Shown one piece after another: positions 25,748 through 33,247 of a stretch of 64,000 nucleotides of DNA. The stretch comes from Xanthomonas hortorum (GTDB lineage Bacteria > Pseudomonadota > Gammaproteobacteria > Xanthomonadales > Xanthomonadaceae). The first letter of the stretch is position 1; every line of letters starts with the position of its first letter. Location: positions 1,798,001 through 1,862,000 of the forward strand of contig NZ_CP101417.1 of the NCBI RefSeq assembly GCF_024339125.1, in the 5' to 3' direction. The notes under the pieces were generated by a model. The model did no database searches, was not told the origin of the DNA, and saw only the letters and a list, made by a program, of their open reading frames with translations. The position numbers were made by a program, and so were the translations under genes.

Positions 25748-25887
25748 CGTGGAGTCCACAGTCAGGAAAGAGGAATGGGCGCGGTAAGGCGCGGACCTGG
25801 CTGTGGGCGGCAGGGGATAGCCGCGTGGCTGGGTGGGGCCCGCCAGTGGCGGGCCGGGCGGCGCGGGCATCGAGGCCCGCGCAGAGG

Positions 25888-26793
25888 TCAGTCGGCGCGA
25901 GCCGGGGTGGCGGCCGGCGCTGGCGCAGTTGCAGGTGCCGGCGGCGGCAACGCGGCATCGCTGGCATCGACCACGCCGTCGTGATTGCGGTCGACGCGGG
26001 CGAAGGTGCGCAGGCCCGAGGCCTGGTATTCGGCGAAGCTCATGCGCTGGTTCTTGTCGGTGTCGAGCACCTTGAAGCGCACATGCACCTGGCGGTCGTC
26101 GGCCAGTTCGAGCGCGGTGAGGCGGCGGTTGAGGCGGTCCTCGAATTCGACCCGATATTCGTCCGGCGACAGCACGCCGTTACGGTCGCCGTCGGCACCC
26201 GCGAACTGCGCCGCGCGCAGGTCTGCGTATTCCGCCTCGCCCACCTTGCTGTCGCCGTTCTCGTCGTACAGCGCGAGAAAGCCCTCGGCCGAGCCGCTGT
26301 CGGGCATGCCGGGACGGCCGCCATCGCGGTCGAAGGCGGCCGTCGTGTCGCCCGACGCAGCCTTGGCAGCGGCCTTCAACGCCGCCTGTCCGCGCGCCCA
26401 GTCCTGCACACCGGCCGCGTCGAATTCGGCACGCGAGACCTGCCCGTCGCCATTGGCATCCAATGCCGCAAAGCGGGTCTTGCCCTGTGCGGCCTGTGCG
26501 CTGCGTTCCTGCTCCAGCGCACGCTGGCGGCGCTCGCGGAACTCGCCCACGTATTCGTCCTCGTCGACCGTGCCGTCGTGGTTGCGGTCGGTGGCATCGA
26601 AGCGGCTGCGGCGGAAGGCCGCGAAGTCGGCGGCGGTGATGCGGCCGTCGCGGTCGTCGTCATGCTGGGTGATGAAGGCCTGCACGTTGTTGCCGTGGCC
26701 GCCGAGCAGCGGGCGCGGCGCGGACTGGGCGAGAGCGGTAGCGGGAAGCAGCAGCGCGCACAGGCACGCGCCGGCCAGGGAGCCAGTGTTCAT
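25888..26793 (-). CDS. Periplasmic EF-hand protein
   Basis: Protein of 301 aa with a signal peptide ending near ALAQ. At least five EF-hand loops are visible (DDDRDGRITAADF, DRNHDGTVDEDEY, DANGDGQVSRAEF, DENGDSKVGEAEY, DTDKNQRMSFAEY), with a sixth partial loop DRNHDGVVDASD near the end. The C-terminus is Pro/Ala-rich. It likely binds Ca2+ in the periplasm. It lies between the DUF4198 and TonB-receptor genes with 140-bp gaps, probably in one iron-regulated operon. No enzymatic domain is visible. Confidence 0.85.
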   Translation of the reverse strand: MNTGSLAGACLCALLLPATALAQSAPRPLLGGHGNNVQAFITQHDDDRDGRITAADFAAFRRSRFDATDRNHDGTVDEDEYVGEFRERRQRALEQERSAQAAQGKTRFAALDANGDGQVSRAEFDAAGVQDWARGQAALKAAAKAASGDTTAAFDRDGGRPGMPDSGSAEGFLALYDENGDSKVGEAEYADLRAAQFAGADGDRNGVLSPDEYRVEFEDRLNRRLTALELADDRQVHVRFKVLDTDKNQRMSFAEYQASGLRTFARVDRNHDGVVDASDAALPPPAPATAPAPAATPARAD

Positions 26794-26934
26794 GGATTGC
26801 CTCTTGATGGGGAAAACGGTGCCGGGCCGTAGCGTTGGCTGGGCCTGCAGGTGGATCGCGATGCCGGGCGGAGGGACCGCGCCGGTGGAGTCATGCCGCC
26901 AGGGCGACGCAACCGCCGCAGCGGTTGCGCGGCG

Positions 26935-27720
26935 CTATTGTTCGAGCACCTGAAACGTCAGCGTGGTGCTGTTGCTGTACTCGCGCACCGGGGCGTCGGC
27001 CGGAGCCGGGGTGCGGTGGCGGCTCAGCGCCAGCCAGGTGCCGGCGCGGTCCAGCTTCAAGGTTGCGCGGCCGGCCGCGTCGGTGGTCACGCTGATCGAC
27101 GTCGGCTTGCGATCGGAGGTCCACACCGCCTCGCTGATGTCCACGGTCTGCTTGGCCAGCGGCACGCCGTCGTACTGCACCGTGAAGACGAAGCTCTCGC
27201 CGACATACAGGTCGTTGGGATGCGTCACCGGCACCAGTTCCAGGCCCTGGTTGCGCGGCGCCAGCGCGCTGCGATCGGGTTTGCCGACGCTCAGATAGGT
27301 TTCCGCCAGGGTGCGCGACTGGAAGCTGGCAATCAGCGTGGCCCCCTTGGGCATGGCCACTTTCGGGTCGCGCACGGTCTCGCGCTTGCCGTCCAGTTCC
27401 CAGGTGCGGAACTGCGCGCCCACGCGCAGGCCGGTGCTGACCCGGTAGGTGCCGGGCTGCTTGCCCAGGGTGTGTTCGACGACGGTGCGGGTGTCGAGCG
27501 CCTGCACCCGGAGCGGTGCAACGTCGCGGCCATCGGGCCCGGTGATGCTGAAGTGGCTCTGGTCGAAGGCCGCTTCCGGGACGAAGAAGGTCTCGGCAAA
27601 GGCCGCGTCCAGGGTCACCGTCTGACCGGGCTGGGGGGCGAAGGTGTTGGGTGCCAGATAAGGCGTGTGCGCAGAGGCAGAGGCGGCAAGCAGCAGCGCC
27701 GACAAGGTCAGCAGTTTCAT
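26935..27720 (-). CDS. DUF4198 periplasmic protein
   Basis: Protein of 261 aa. ATG 27720 starts the signal peptide MKLLTLSALLLAASASAHTP; the mature protein starts with His, as in many DUF4198 (NikM-like/CopC-adjacent) proteins. It is mostly predicted beta strand with Ig-like segments (ITGPDGRDV, TTDAAGRATLKLDRAGTW). DUF4198 proteins accompany metal or TonB uptake systems. It is the first gene behind the Fur-like box and precedes the EF-hand and receptor genes. The metal handled is unknown. Confidence 0.8.
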   Translation of the reverse strand: MKLLTLSALLLAASASAHTPYLAPNTFAPQPGQTVTLDAAFAETFFVPEAAFDQSHFSITGPDGRDVAPLRVQALDTRTVVEHTLGKQPGTYRVSTGLRVGAQFRTWELDGKRETVRDPKVAMPKGATLIASFQSRTLAETYLSVGKPDRSALAPRNQGLELVPVTHPNDLYVGESFVFTVQYDGVPLAKQTVDISEAVWTSDRKPTSISVTTDAAGRATLKLDRAGTWLALSRHRTPAPADAPVREYSNSTTLTFQVLEQ

Positions 27721-27800
27721 GGGGGGCCCTGTTCCGAATGAGTCGCTGGCGGCATGGGCGCGGGGCGGCGCTGAAAGCTGGCTGACCACGCAATATTAAC

Positions 27801-27819
27801 GAAAATGCGAATCGTTCAC
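27801..27819 (-). promoter_or_regulatory. Fur-like box upstream of the DUF4198 operon
   Basis: The 19-mer GAAAATGCGAATCGTTCAC matches 13 of 19 positions of the classical Fur box, including the AATG..AATC..TT core. It lies about 80 bases before the DUF4198 start and about 105 before the divergent acetyltransferase gene. Iron repression of the receptor operon is the expected result. Confidence 0.6.
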
Positions 27820-27923
27820 AACAAGTGTGTGGACGCCGTCGCTGTCTTGCAGCCTTCGGGTCGATGACGTCGGCTTGGGCCGACGTGTACCGTGTCCGCT
27901 TCCCCCGTCGTCGTCGTTGCCCC

Positions 27924-30632
27924 ATGAGCACCTATCACCTGCAGCAGGTCTTTCGTCCCACCACCGTGGCGGTGGTGGGCGGCAGTCCGCGCGATCGCTC
28001 GGCCGGACGCGCGGTGGTGCGCAACCTGCGCGCGGCCGGGTTTCCGGGGCAGATCGGTTGGGTGAGCCCGCGTTACAGCGAGATCGACGGCGTGCGCACG
28101 GTGGCGCGGCTGACCGATCTGACCTGGGTGCCGGACTTGGTGGTGATCACCGCGCCGGCGCGCATCGTGCCGCGCATCGTCTCGATTGCCGCACGCCGCG
28201 GGGTGGCCGCGGCAATCATCCTCACCGCCGGGTTGGGCAGCGGCCCCGGCTCGCCGGCCGCGCGCATGGAAGCCTCGGCGCGTGCAAAGGGCATGCGCAT
28301 TCTCGGCCCGCACTGCCTGGGTGTGATCGCCCCGCATGCACGGCTCAATGCCAGCATCGCCGCGCATTGCCCGCAGGCGGGCGACCTGGCGCTGATTTCC
28401 GAATCCAGCGCGATTGCCGCCGCCCTGGTGGAATGGGGCGTGGCGCGTTCGGTGGGGTTCTCGGCGGTGGTGTCGCTGGGCGATACGCTGGATGTGGACT
28501 TCGGCGATCTGCTTGATTACTTCGCCACCGACTACCGCACCCGCGCGATCCTGCTGTACGTCGAACGCATCGGCGATGCGCGCAAGTTCATGTCGGCCGC
28601 ACGTGCCGCCGCGCGCGCCAAACCGGTGGTGGTGGTCAAATCCGGCCGCCAGTTCCGCATCAATCCCAATGCCGACACCCACGCGCAGGCGCTGGCCGGC
28701 TCGGATGCGGTGTATGGCGCCGCATTCGCGCGTGCCGGGCTGCTGCGGGTGGGCGCGCTGGACGAGCTGTTCGCCGCCGCCGAAACCCTGGGCCGGCTCG
28801 GTAGTTTTCCGGGCCGGCGCCTGGCCATATTGAGCAACGGCGGCGGGGTGGGGCAGCTGGCGGTGGACCAACTGGTGCTGCGCGGCGGCACCCTGGCCGA
28901 GCTGTCGGCCAAGACGCTGGAGCGGCTCGATCAATCGCTGCCCGAGGGCTGGTCGCGCAGCAATCCGGTCGACATCATCGTCGACGCCGATGGGCCGCGC
29001 TATGCCGCGGCGATCGAAGCGCTGCTTGACGATCCGGAGAACGACGCGCTGCTGGTGGTCAACGTGCCGACCGCCTTCACCTCCTCGGCCGATGCGGCCA
29101 AGGCGTTGACCCGCGCGCTGGACCAACGCGACCGCTATCAGCGCGAAAAACCGGTGTTTGCGGTGTGGCTGGGCCAGGACGATGCGGCGATCGCCGCGCT
29201 CAATGCCGCGCGCGTGCCCACCTACGCCACCGAATCGGACGCGGTGCGCGGCTTCACCCACCTGGTGCGCTACCGCGAGGCGCAGGCGGCGTTGATGGAA
29301 ACCCCGCCCAGCCTGCCGGAAGACTTCGTGGTGGATGCCGGCATCGCCCGCGCGGTGGTCGATGAGGCCTTGGCCGCCGGCCGGCGTTGGCTGGATCCGG
29401 TCGCCACCAACCGGCTGCTGGCCGCCTACGGCATCCCGATCGTGCCGCTGCAGGTGGCCGCCACCGCCAACGAAGCCGCATTGCTGGCCGACCCGCTGCT
29501 AGCTGTCGGCCGCACGGTGACCTTGAAGGTGTTGTCCAACGACATCGCGCACAAGTCCGATGTCGACGGCGTGCGCCTGAATCTGTCCAGCGTGGCGGCG
29601 GTACGCGAAGCGGCGGCCGGTATCCTGGCGCGCGCGCGCGCCGCGCAGCCCGATGCGGTCATCGATGGGGTGATCGTGCAGCCCACCGTGCTGCGGCCCA
29701 AGGCGCGCGAACTGATCGCCGGCATTGCCGACGACCCGGTGTTCGGCCCGGCGATCGTGTTCGGGCGCGGCGGCACCGCGGTGGAAGTGATCAACGACCG
29801 CGAGCTGGCGCTGCCGCCGCTGGACCTGCGTCTGGCGCACGAGTTGATCGGGCGCACGCGGGTCTCGCGCATCCTCAAGGCCTACCGCGATGTGCCGGCC
29901 GCCGACGAGCGCGCGGTGGCGCTGGTGTTGGTCAAGCTGGCGCAGCTGGCCGCCGACATCCCTGAAATCACCGAGCTGGATATCAATCCGCTGCTGGCCG
30001 ACCGCGATGGCGTGATCGCGCTGGACGCGCGCGTGGCGGTGGCGCCGGCGCGCAAGCTGCATAAAGGCCGCGGCCATCCGCGCTTTGCGATCTTTCCGTA
30101 TCCGAAGGAATGGGAGCGCCAGATCGCGCTCGGCGATGGAACCCACGCGTTGGTGCGCCCGGTCCGCCCGGAAGACGACGCGCTGTTTCGCGCCTTCTTC
30201 GCGCGGGTCACCGACGAAGACCTGCGGTTGCGGTTCTTCCAGTCGGTCAAGCATTTCAGCCACGAATTCATCGCGCGGCTGACCCAGCTCGATTACGCGC
30301 GCTCGATCGCACTGGTGGCCATCGATCCCAAGAGCGGCGACATGCTCGGCGCGGTGCGCCTGCATGCCGACGCCGATTACGAAGGCGGCGAGTACGGCAT
30401 CCTGATCCGCTCCGACCTCAAGGGCCACGGCATCGGCTGGCAGCTGATGCGCATCATGATCGAGTACGCGCGCTGGCTGGGCCTCAAACAGATCGAAGGC
30501 CAGGTGCTGCGCGAGAACCGCACCATGCTGGCGATGTGCCAGAGCCTGGGCTTCGGGGTCCGCCCGGATCCCGACGATGCGACCCTGATGGCGGTGACAC
30601 TCCCTATAATGGGCGAGCCGCGCCCGGCCTGA
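27924..30632 (+). CDS. Pat/YfiQ-type protein: ADP-forming acyl-CoA synthetase-like plus GNAT
   Basis: Protein of 902 aa. ATG 27924 gives MSTYHLQQVFRPTTVAVVGG, the CoA-binding Rossmann domain of NDP-forming acyl-CoA synthetases (1-130). A succinyl-CoA ligase-like domain follows (about 135-460, with SNGGGVGQLAVDQL), then an ATP-grasp domain (about 485-710), and a C-terminal GNAT acetyltransferase (about 730-900, with KGHGIGWQLMRIMIEYAR). This is the architecture of protein lysine acetyltransferases such as Pat/YfiQ, which acetylate acetyl-CoA synthetase. It is divergent from the Fur-box operon. Confidence 0.9.
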   Translation: MSTYHLQQVFRPTTVAVVGGSPRDRSAGRAVVRNLRAAGFPGQIGWVSPRYSEIDGVRTVARLTDLTWVPDLVVITAPARIVPRIVSIAARRGVAAAIILTAGLGSGPGSPAARMEASARAKGMRILGPHCLGVIAPHARLNASIAAHCPQAGDLALISESSAIAAALVEWGVARSVGFSAVVSLGDTLDVDFGDLLDYFATDYRTRAILLYVERIGDARKFMSAARAAARAKPVVVVKSGRQFRINPNADTHAQALAGSDAVYGAAFARAGLLRVGALDELFAAAETLGRLGSFPGRRLAILSNGGGVGQLAVDQLVLRGGTLAELSAKTLERLDQSLPEGWSRSNPVDIIVDADGPRYAAAIEALLDDPENDALLVVNVPTAFTSSADAAKALTRALDQRDRYQREKPVFAVWLGQDDAAIAALNAARVPTYATESDAVRGFTHLVRYREAQAALMETPPSLPEDFVVDAGIARAVVDEALAAGRRWLDPVATNRLLAAYGIPIVPLQVAATANEAALLADPLLAVGRTVTLKVLSNDIAHKSDVDGVRLNLSSVAAVREAAAGILARARAAQPDAVIDGVIVQPTVLRPKARELIAGIADDPVFGPAIVFGRGGTAVEVINDRELALPPLDLRLAHELIGRTRVSRILKAYRDVPAADERAVALVLVKLAQLAADIPEITELDINPLLADRDGVIALDARVAVAPARKLHKGRGHPRFAIFPYPKEWERQIALGDGTHALVRPVRPEDDALFRAFFARVTDEDLRLRFFQSVKHFSHEFIARLTQLDYARSIALVAIDPKSGDMLGAVRLHADADYEGGEYGILIRSDLKGHGIGWQLMRIMIEYARWLGLKQIEGQVLRENRTMLAMCQSLGFGVRPDPDDATLMAVTLPIMGEPRPA

Positions 30633-30738
30633 CCTTAGCGTCACGCCGCGGTTCCCCCTCCTCACCGCATGCCGGATCTGCCGGGCCTTGCCCTGGCCCG
30701 TTGCTCCGGCTGTCGTCTCGGCCCGCCTGGGAGTGTCA

Positions 30739-31779
30739 ATGTTTCGCGATTTCAGAATGTCGTTCTTGGTTACAGCCGTCTGCCTGGGCGTTGCTGCCTG
30801 GTGGGGCCACACCACCTCGATGGGCCTGTGGCAGGCGCTGTGGCTATGCCTGGTGCTGAGCGTGCTGGAGGTGTCGTTGTCGTTCGACAACGCGGTGGTC
30901 AACGCCGGTGTGCTCAAGCACATGAACGCGTTCTGGCAGAAGCTGTTCCTGACCGTGGGCATCCTGATCGCGGTGTTCGGCATGCGCCTGGTGTTCCCGA
31001 TCGTGATCGTGTCGGTGGCCACCGGCATGGGCCTGGTGCCGGTGATGCAGATGGCGCTGAAAGAGCCGGACCGCTACAGCCAGGTGCTGACCGACAACTA
31101 CCCGTCCATCGCCGCCTTCGGTGGCATGTTCCTGTTGCTGGTGTTCCTCAACTTCCTGTTCGACCAGGAGCGCAAGCTGCACTGGCTCGGGCCGGTGGAG
31201 CGGTTGGTCGGCAAGCTGGGCAAGGCCGATGCGATGTCGGTGATCGTGGCGGTGACGGTCCTGCTGTGCACCAAGCTGTTCCTGCCCGAGGCGATCTTCC
31301 AGAGCGTGCTGTTCGCCGGCCTGGGCGGCATCCTGCTTTACTTGCTGGTGGGCAGCGTGGATGCCTTGTTCGAGTCCGAAGAGAGCGAAGATGGCATAGG
31401 CCCGGCCAAGCGCTCGGGCATTGCCGCCTTCCTTTACCTGGAAGTGCTGGACGCTTCGTTCTCGTTCGATGGGGTGATCGGCGCGTTCGCGATCACCCGC
31501 GATGTGGTCATCATCATGCTGGGCCTGGCGATCGGCGCGATGTTCGTGCGTTCGATGACGGTCTACCTGGTGCACAAGGGCACGTTGGACGAATTCGTGT
31601 TCCTGGAGCACGGCGCGCATTACGCCATCGGCGTGCTGGCGATCATCATGCTGGTCGGCACCGTGTACCACGTGCCGGAAGTGCTGACCGGCCTGATCGG
31701 GGTGGCCTTCATTGCCGCCTCGGTGTGGTCGTCGATCCGCTACCGCAAGCGCCACCACGTCGGCCCGACCGAGATCTGA
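30739..31779 (+). CDS. DUF475/TerC-like integral membrane protein
   Basis: Protein of 346 aa. The frame is open upstream, but ATG 30739 begins MFRDFRMSFLVTAVCLGVA. It is rich in membrane helices (about eight or nine) with paired acidic motifs SLSFDNAVVNAGVL and ASFSFDGVIGAF, the conserved FDN/FDG of DUF475 and TerC-like proteins. TerC/Alx relatives are linked to Mn2+ export and tellurite resistance. No yybP-ykoY-like riboswitch was seen in the 106 bases upstream. It is followed by the repeat array. Confidence 0.85.
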   Translation: MFRDFRMSFLVTAVCLGVAAWWGHTTSMGLWQALWLCLVLSVLEVSLSFDNAVVNAGVLKHMNAFWQKLFLTVGILIAVFGMRLVFPIVIVSVATGMGLVPVMQMALKEPDRYSQVLTDNYPSIAAFGGMFLLLVFLNFLFDQERKLHWLGPVERLVGKLGKADAMSVIVAVTVLLCTKLFLPEAIFQSVLFAGLGGILLYLLVGSVDALFESEESEDGIGPAKRSGIAAFLYLEVLDASFSFDGVIGAFAITRDVVIIMLGLAIGAMFVRSMTVYLVHKGTLDEFVFLEHGAHYAIGVLAIIMLVGTVYHVPEVLTGLIGVAFIAASVWSSIRYRKRHHVGPTEI

Positions 31780-31884
31780 TGCCGCTCACGGGCCGCGCTC
31801 AGGGCGTAATGCTGTTCACTTAAGATCGGCTCGCAAGCGTTTTCGTGGTCATTGGGTAGGTGCCGCTGGATCTGTGGCTTGGCT

Positions 31885-31996
31885 GCAGGGCCCTTGCCCG
31901 CCCACCATCGCGGGACACGCCGCAAGTACGTCCGTGTAGGCTCTTACGCGGCATCCATGCCGCGTAAGGTCCCGCGACGGTGGGCGGACAAGGACC
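31885..31996 (+). repeat. Structured repeat body A (copy A2), array unit 1
   Basis: 112-bp A body with both outer-stem arms and the inner hairpin. It carries the IS target variant CCGTGTAG/GCTCTTAC (31932-31947), a perfect match to the right-hand bridge-RNA guide. It starts exactly 207 bases before copy A3. Confidence 0.9.
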
Positions 31997-32091
31997 AGTC
32001 GAGTTGGTCGGTGTGCGCGGTTTTCGATAAAGCAACCGACTAACTTTCTGGTGCAGTGTCCTCGCCGCGCCCTCGACGCTGTGAGTTTGCT

Positions 32092-32203
32092 GCAGGGCCC
32101 TTGCCCGCCCACCCTCGCGGGACACGCCGCAAGTACGTCCGTGTAGGCTCTTACGCGGCATCCATGCCGCGTAAGGTCCCGCGACGGTGGGCGGGCAAGG
32201 GCC
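32092..32203 (+). repeat. Structured repeat body A (copy A3), array unit 2
   Basis: 112-bp A body, 207 bases after A2 and 207 before A4. The linker between them (GTCGAGTTG.TCGGTGTGCG, then TTTTCGATAAAGCAACCGAC) is nearly identical in units 1 and 2. IS target at 32139-32154. Confidence 0.9.
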
Positions 32204-32298
32204 AGTCGAGTTGATCGGTGTGCGCGGTTTTCGATAAAGCAACCGACTAACTTTCTGGTGCAGTGTCCTCGCTGCGCTCTTGATGCTGTGAGTTTGCT

Positions 32299-32410
32299 GC
32301 AGGGCCCTTGCCCGCCCACCCTCGCGGGACACGCCGCAAGTACGTCCGTGTAGGCTCTTACGCGGCATCCATGCCGCGTAAGGTCCCGCGACGGTGAGCG
32401 GGCAAGGACC
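32299..32410 (+). repeat. Structured repeat body A (copy A4), array unit 3
   Basis: 112-bp A body, last of the three direct tandem copies. Target sequence at 32346-32361. The linker after it is more diverged and leads into body B. Confidence 0.9.
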
Positions 32411-32470
32411 AGTCGAGAGTGTCGGGGTGCATGGTTTTAAAAAAGAAGCGACCGACCAACTTTCTGGTGC

Positions 32471-32569
32471 GGTGTCCTCACCGCTTGCGGGACCGTGTGG
32501 CGGCATGGATGCCGCCACCGAGCCCCCAGGGACGGGTTCACGGCGTGTCCCGCGAGCGGTGAGGGCACC
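32471..32569 (+). repeat. Structured repeat body B (copy B2)
   Basis: 99-bp B body with ends GGTGTCCTCACCGC and GCGGTGAGGGCACC and the inner hairpin GTGGCGGCATGGATGCCGCC. Its outer stem differs from B1 (GATGCC/GGCATC there, GGTGTCC/GGGCACC here) but pairing is kept. From 31780 to 33247 no gene was recognised; the stretch holds this array, then the nrdA promoter and leader. Confidence 0.85.
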
Positions 32570-32850
32570 GCGCCCTCGACCTGGATTCGGCAGTGGCGAG
32601 TTCCTCCCGTCGCTGGGTCAGACCAGGCGCCAAGCGTGCGGTGTCGCCTGAGGCAGTTGCGGCCAACTGTGACCGGCTTCAGCATCGATGCGTGTCGCAG
32701 CCAACCCAACCGGACCCAACTGGTCGATAAAAATGCCGGTTTAGGCCTTGACTGCGCAGTCCACTTGGACGGGTTCGCAGCCTCCCGCCGACCGTTCGTC
32801 AGACAGTGCTTTGTGCCACAAGGGTTTGCGGGTTTTTCCCACATTTGGTG

Positions 32851-32883
32851 TTGACCCCTCCCTAGCACCCCACTATCTTGGGG
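32851..32883 (+). promoter_or_regulatory. nrdA promoter with overlapping NrdR-like box
   Basis: TTGACC (32851-32856) and TATCTT (32874-32879) are spaced by 17 bases, a near-consensus sigma-70 promoter. The -10 box is overlapped by the dyad CCCCACTATCTTGGGG (32868-32883), which matches 10 of 16 positions of the NrdR box. Transcription from here would give a leader of about 360 nt before nrdA. Confidence 0.6.
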
Positions 32884-33247
32884 GAGTCGGTGGTTGGTCG
32901 CCCCAAGCGTCCGGACCAGTGAGAGCATGATTTGCAGCAGGTTGCCAATCAAAAGCCTCTCCGCGGCGGCAGCAACGAACGATCACAGCCATCCGGGCGT
33001 CGCCTGGAGCGGGCGGCGTGGTCTTGTTGCGCCGCTGTTGTTTCGCCACCGACCACTGCGCGACAGCACACCGCGCGGTGGCGGCCGTGGAATCTCCGGT
33101 AAGGAGATGGCTGGTGGTGTCGATGCCGCCGCAGACCTTGGGTCTTGCGTGTTGGTCGTCGCCCACCGCCATCACTGTCCAGGGAGTCCGGAGAATCGGC
33201 CGCAGCCCGTCCCCAGCCGGGTTCGTGTGCCTACGCATGGAGGACGC

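Noticed and set aside
30633-30738. Mn2+ riboswitch before the DUF475/TerC-like gene
   Set aside because: Leader is only about 106 bases and lacks the yybP-ykoY core.
31885-32569. Regular repeats resembling a CRISPR array
   Set aside because: Unit is 207 bp with the linker itself repeated, only three copies, no unique spacers and no cas genes.
32884-33247. Cobalamin riboswitch before nrdA
   Set aside because: No B12-box sequence was seen and the downstream gene is a class Ia, B12-independent reductase.
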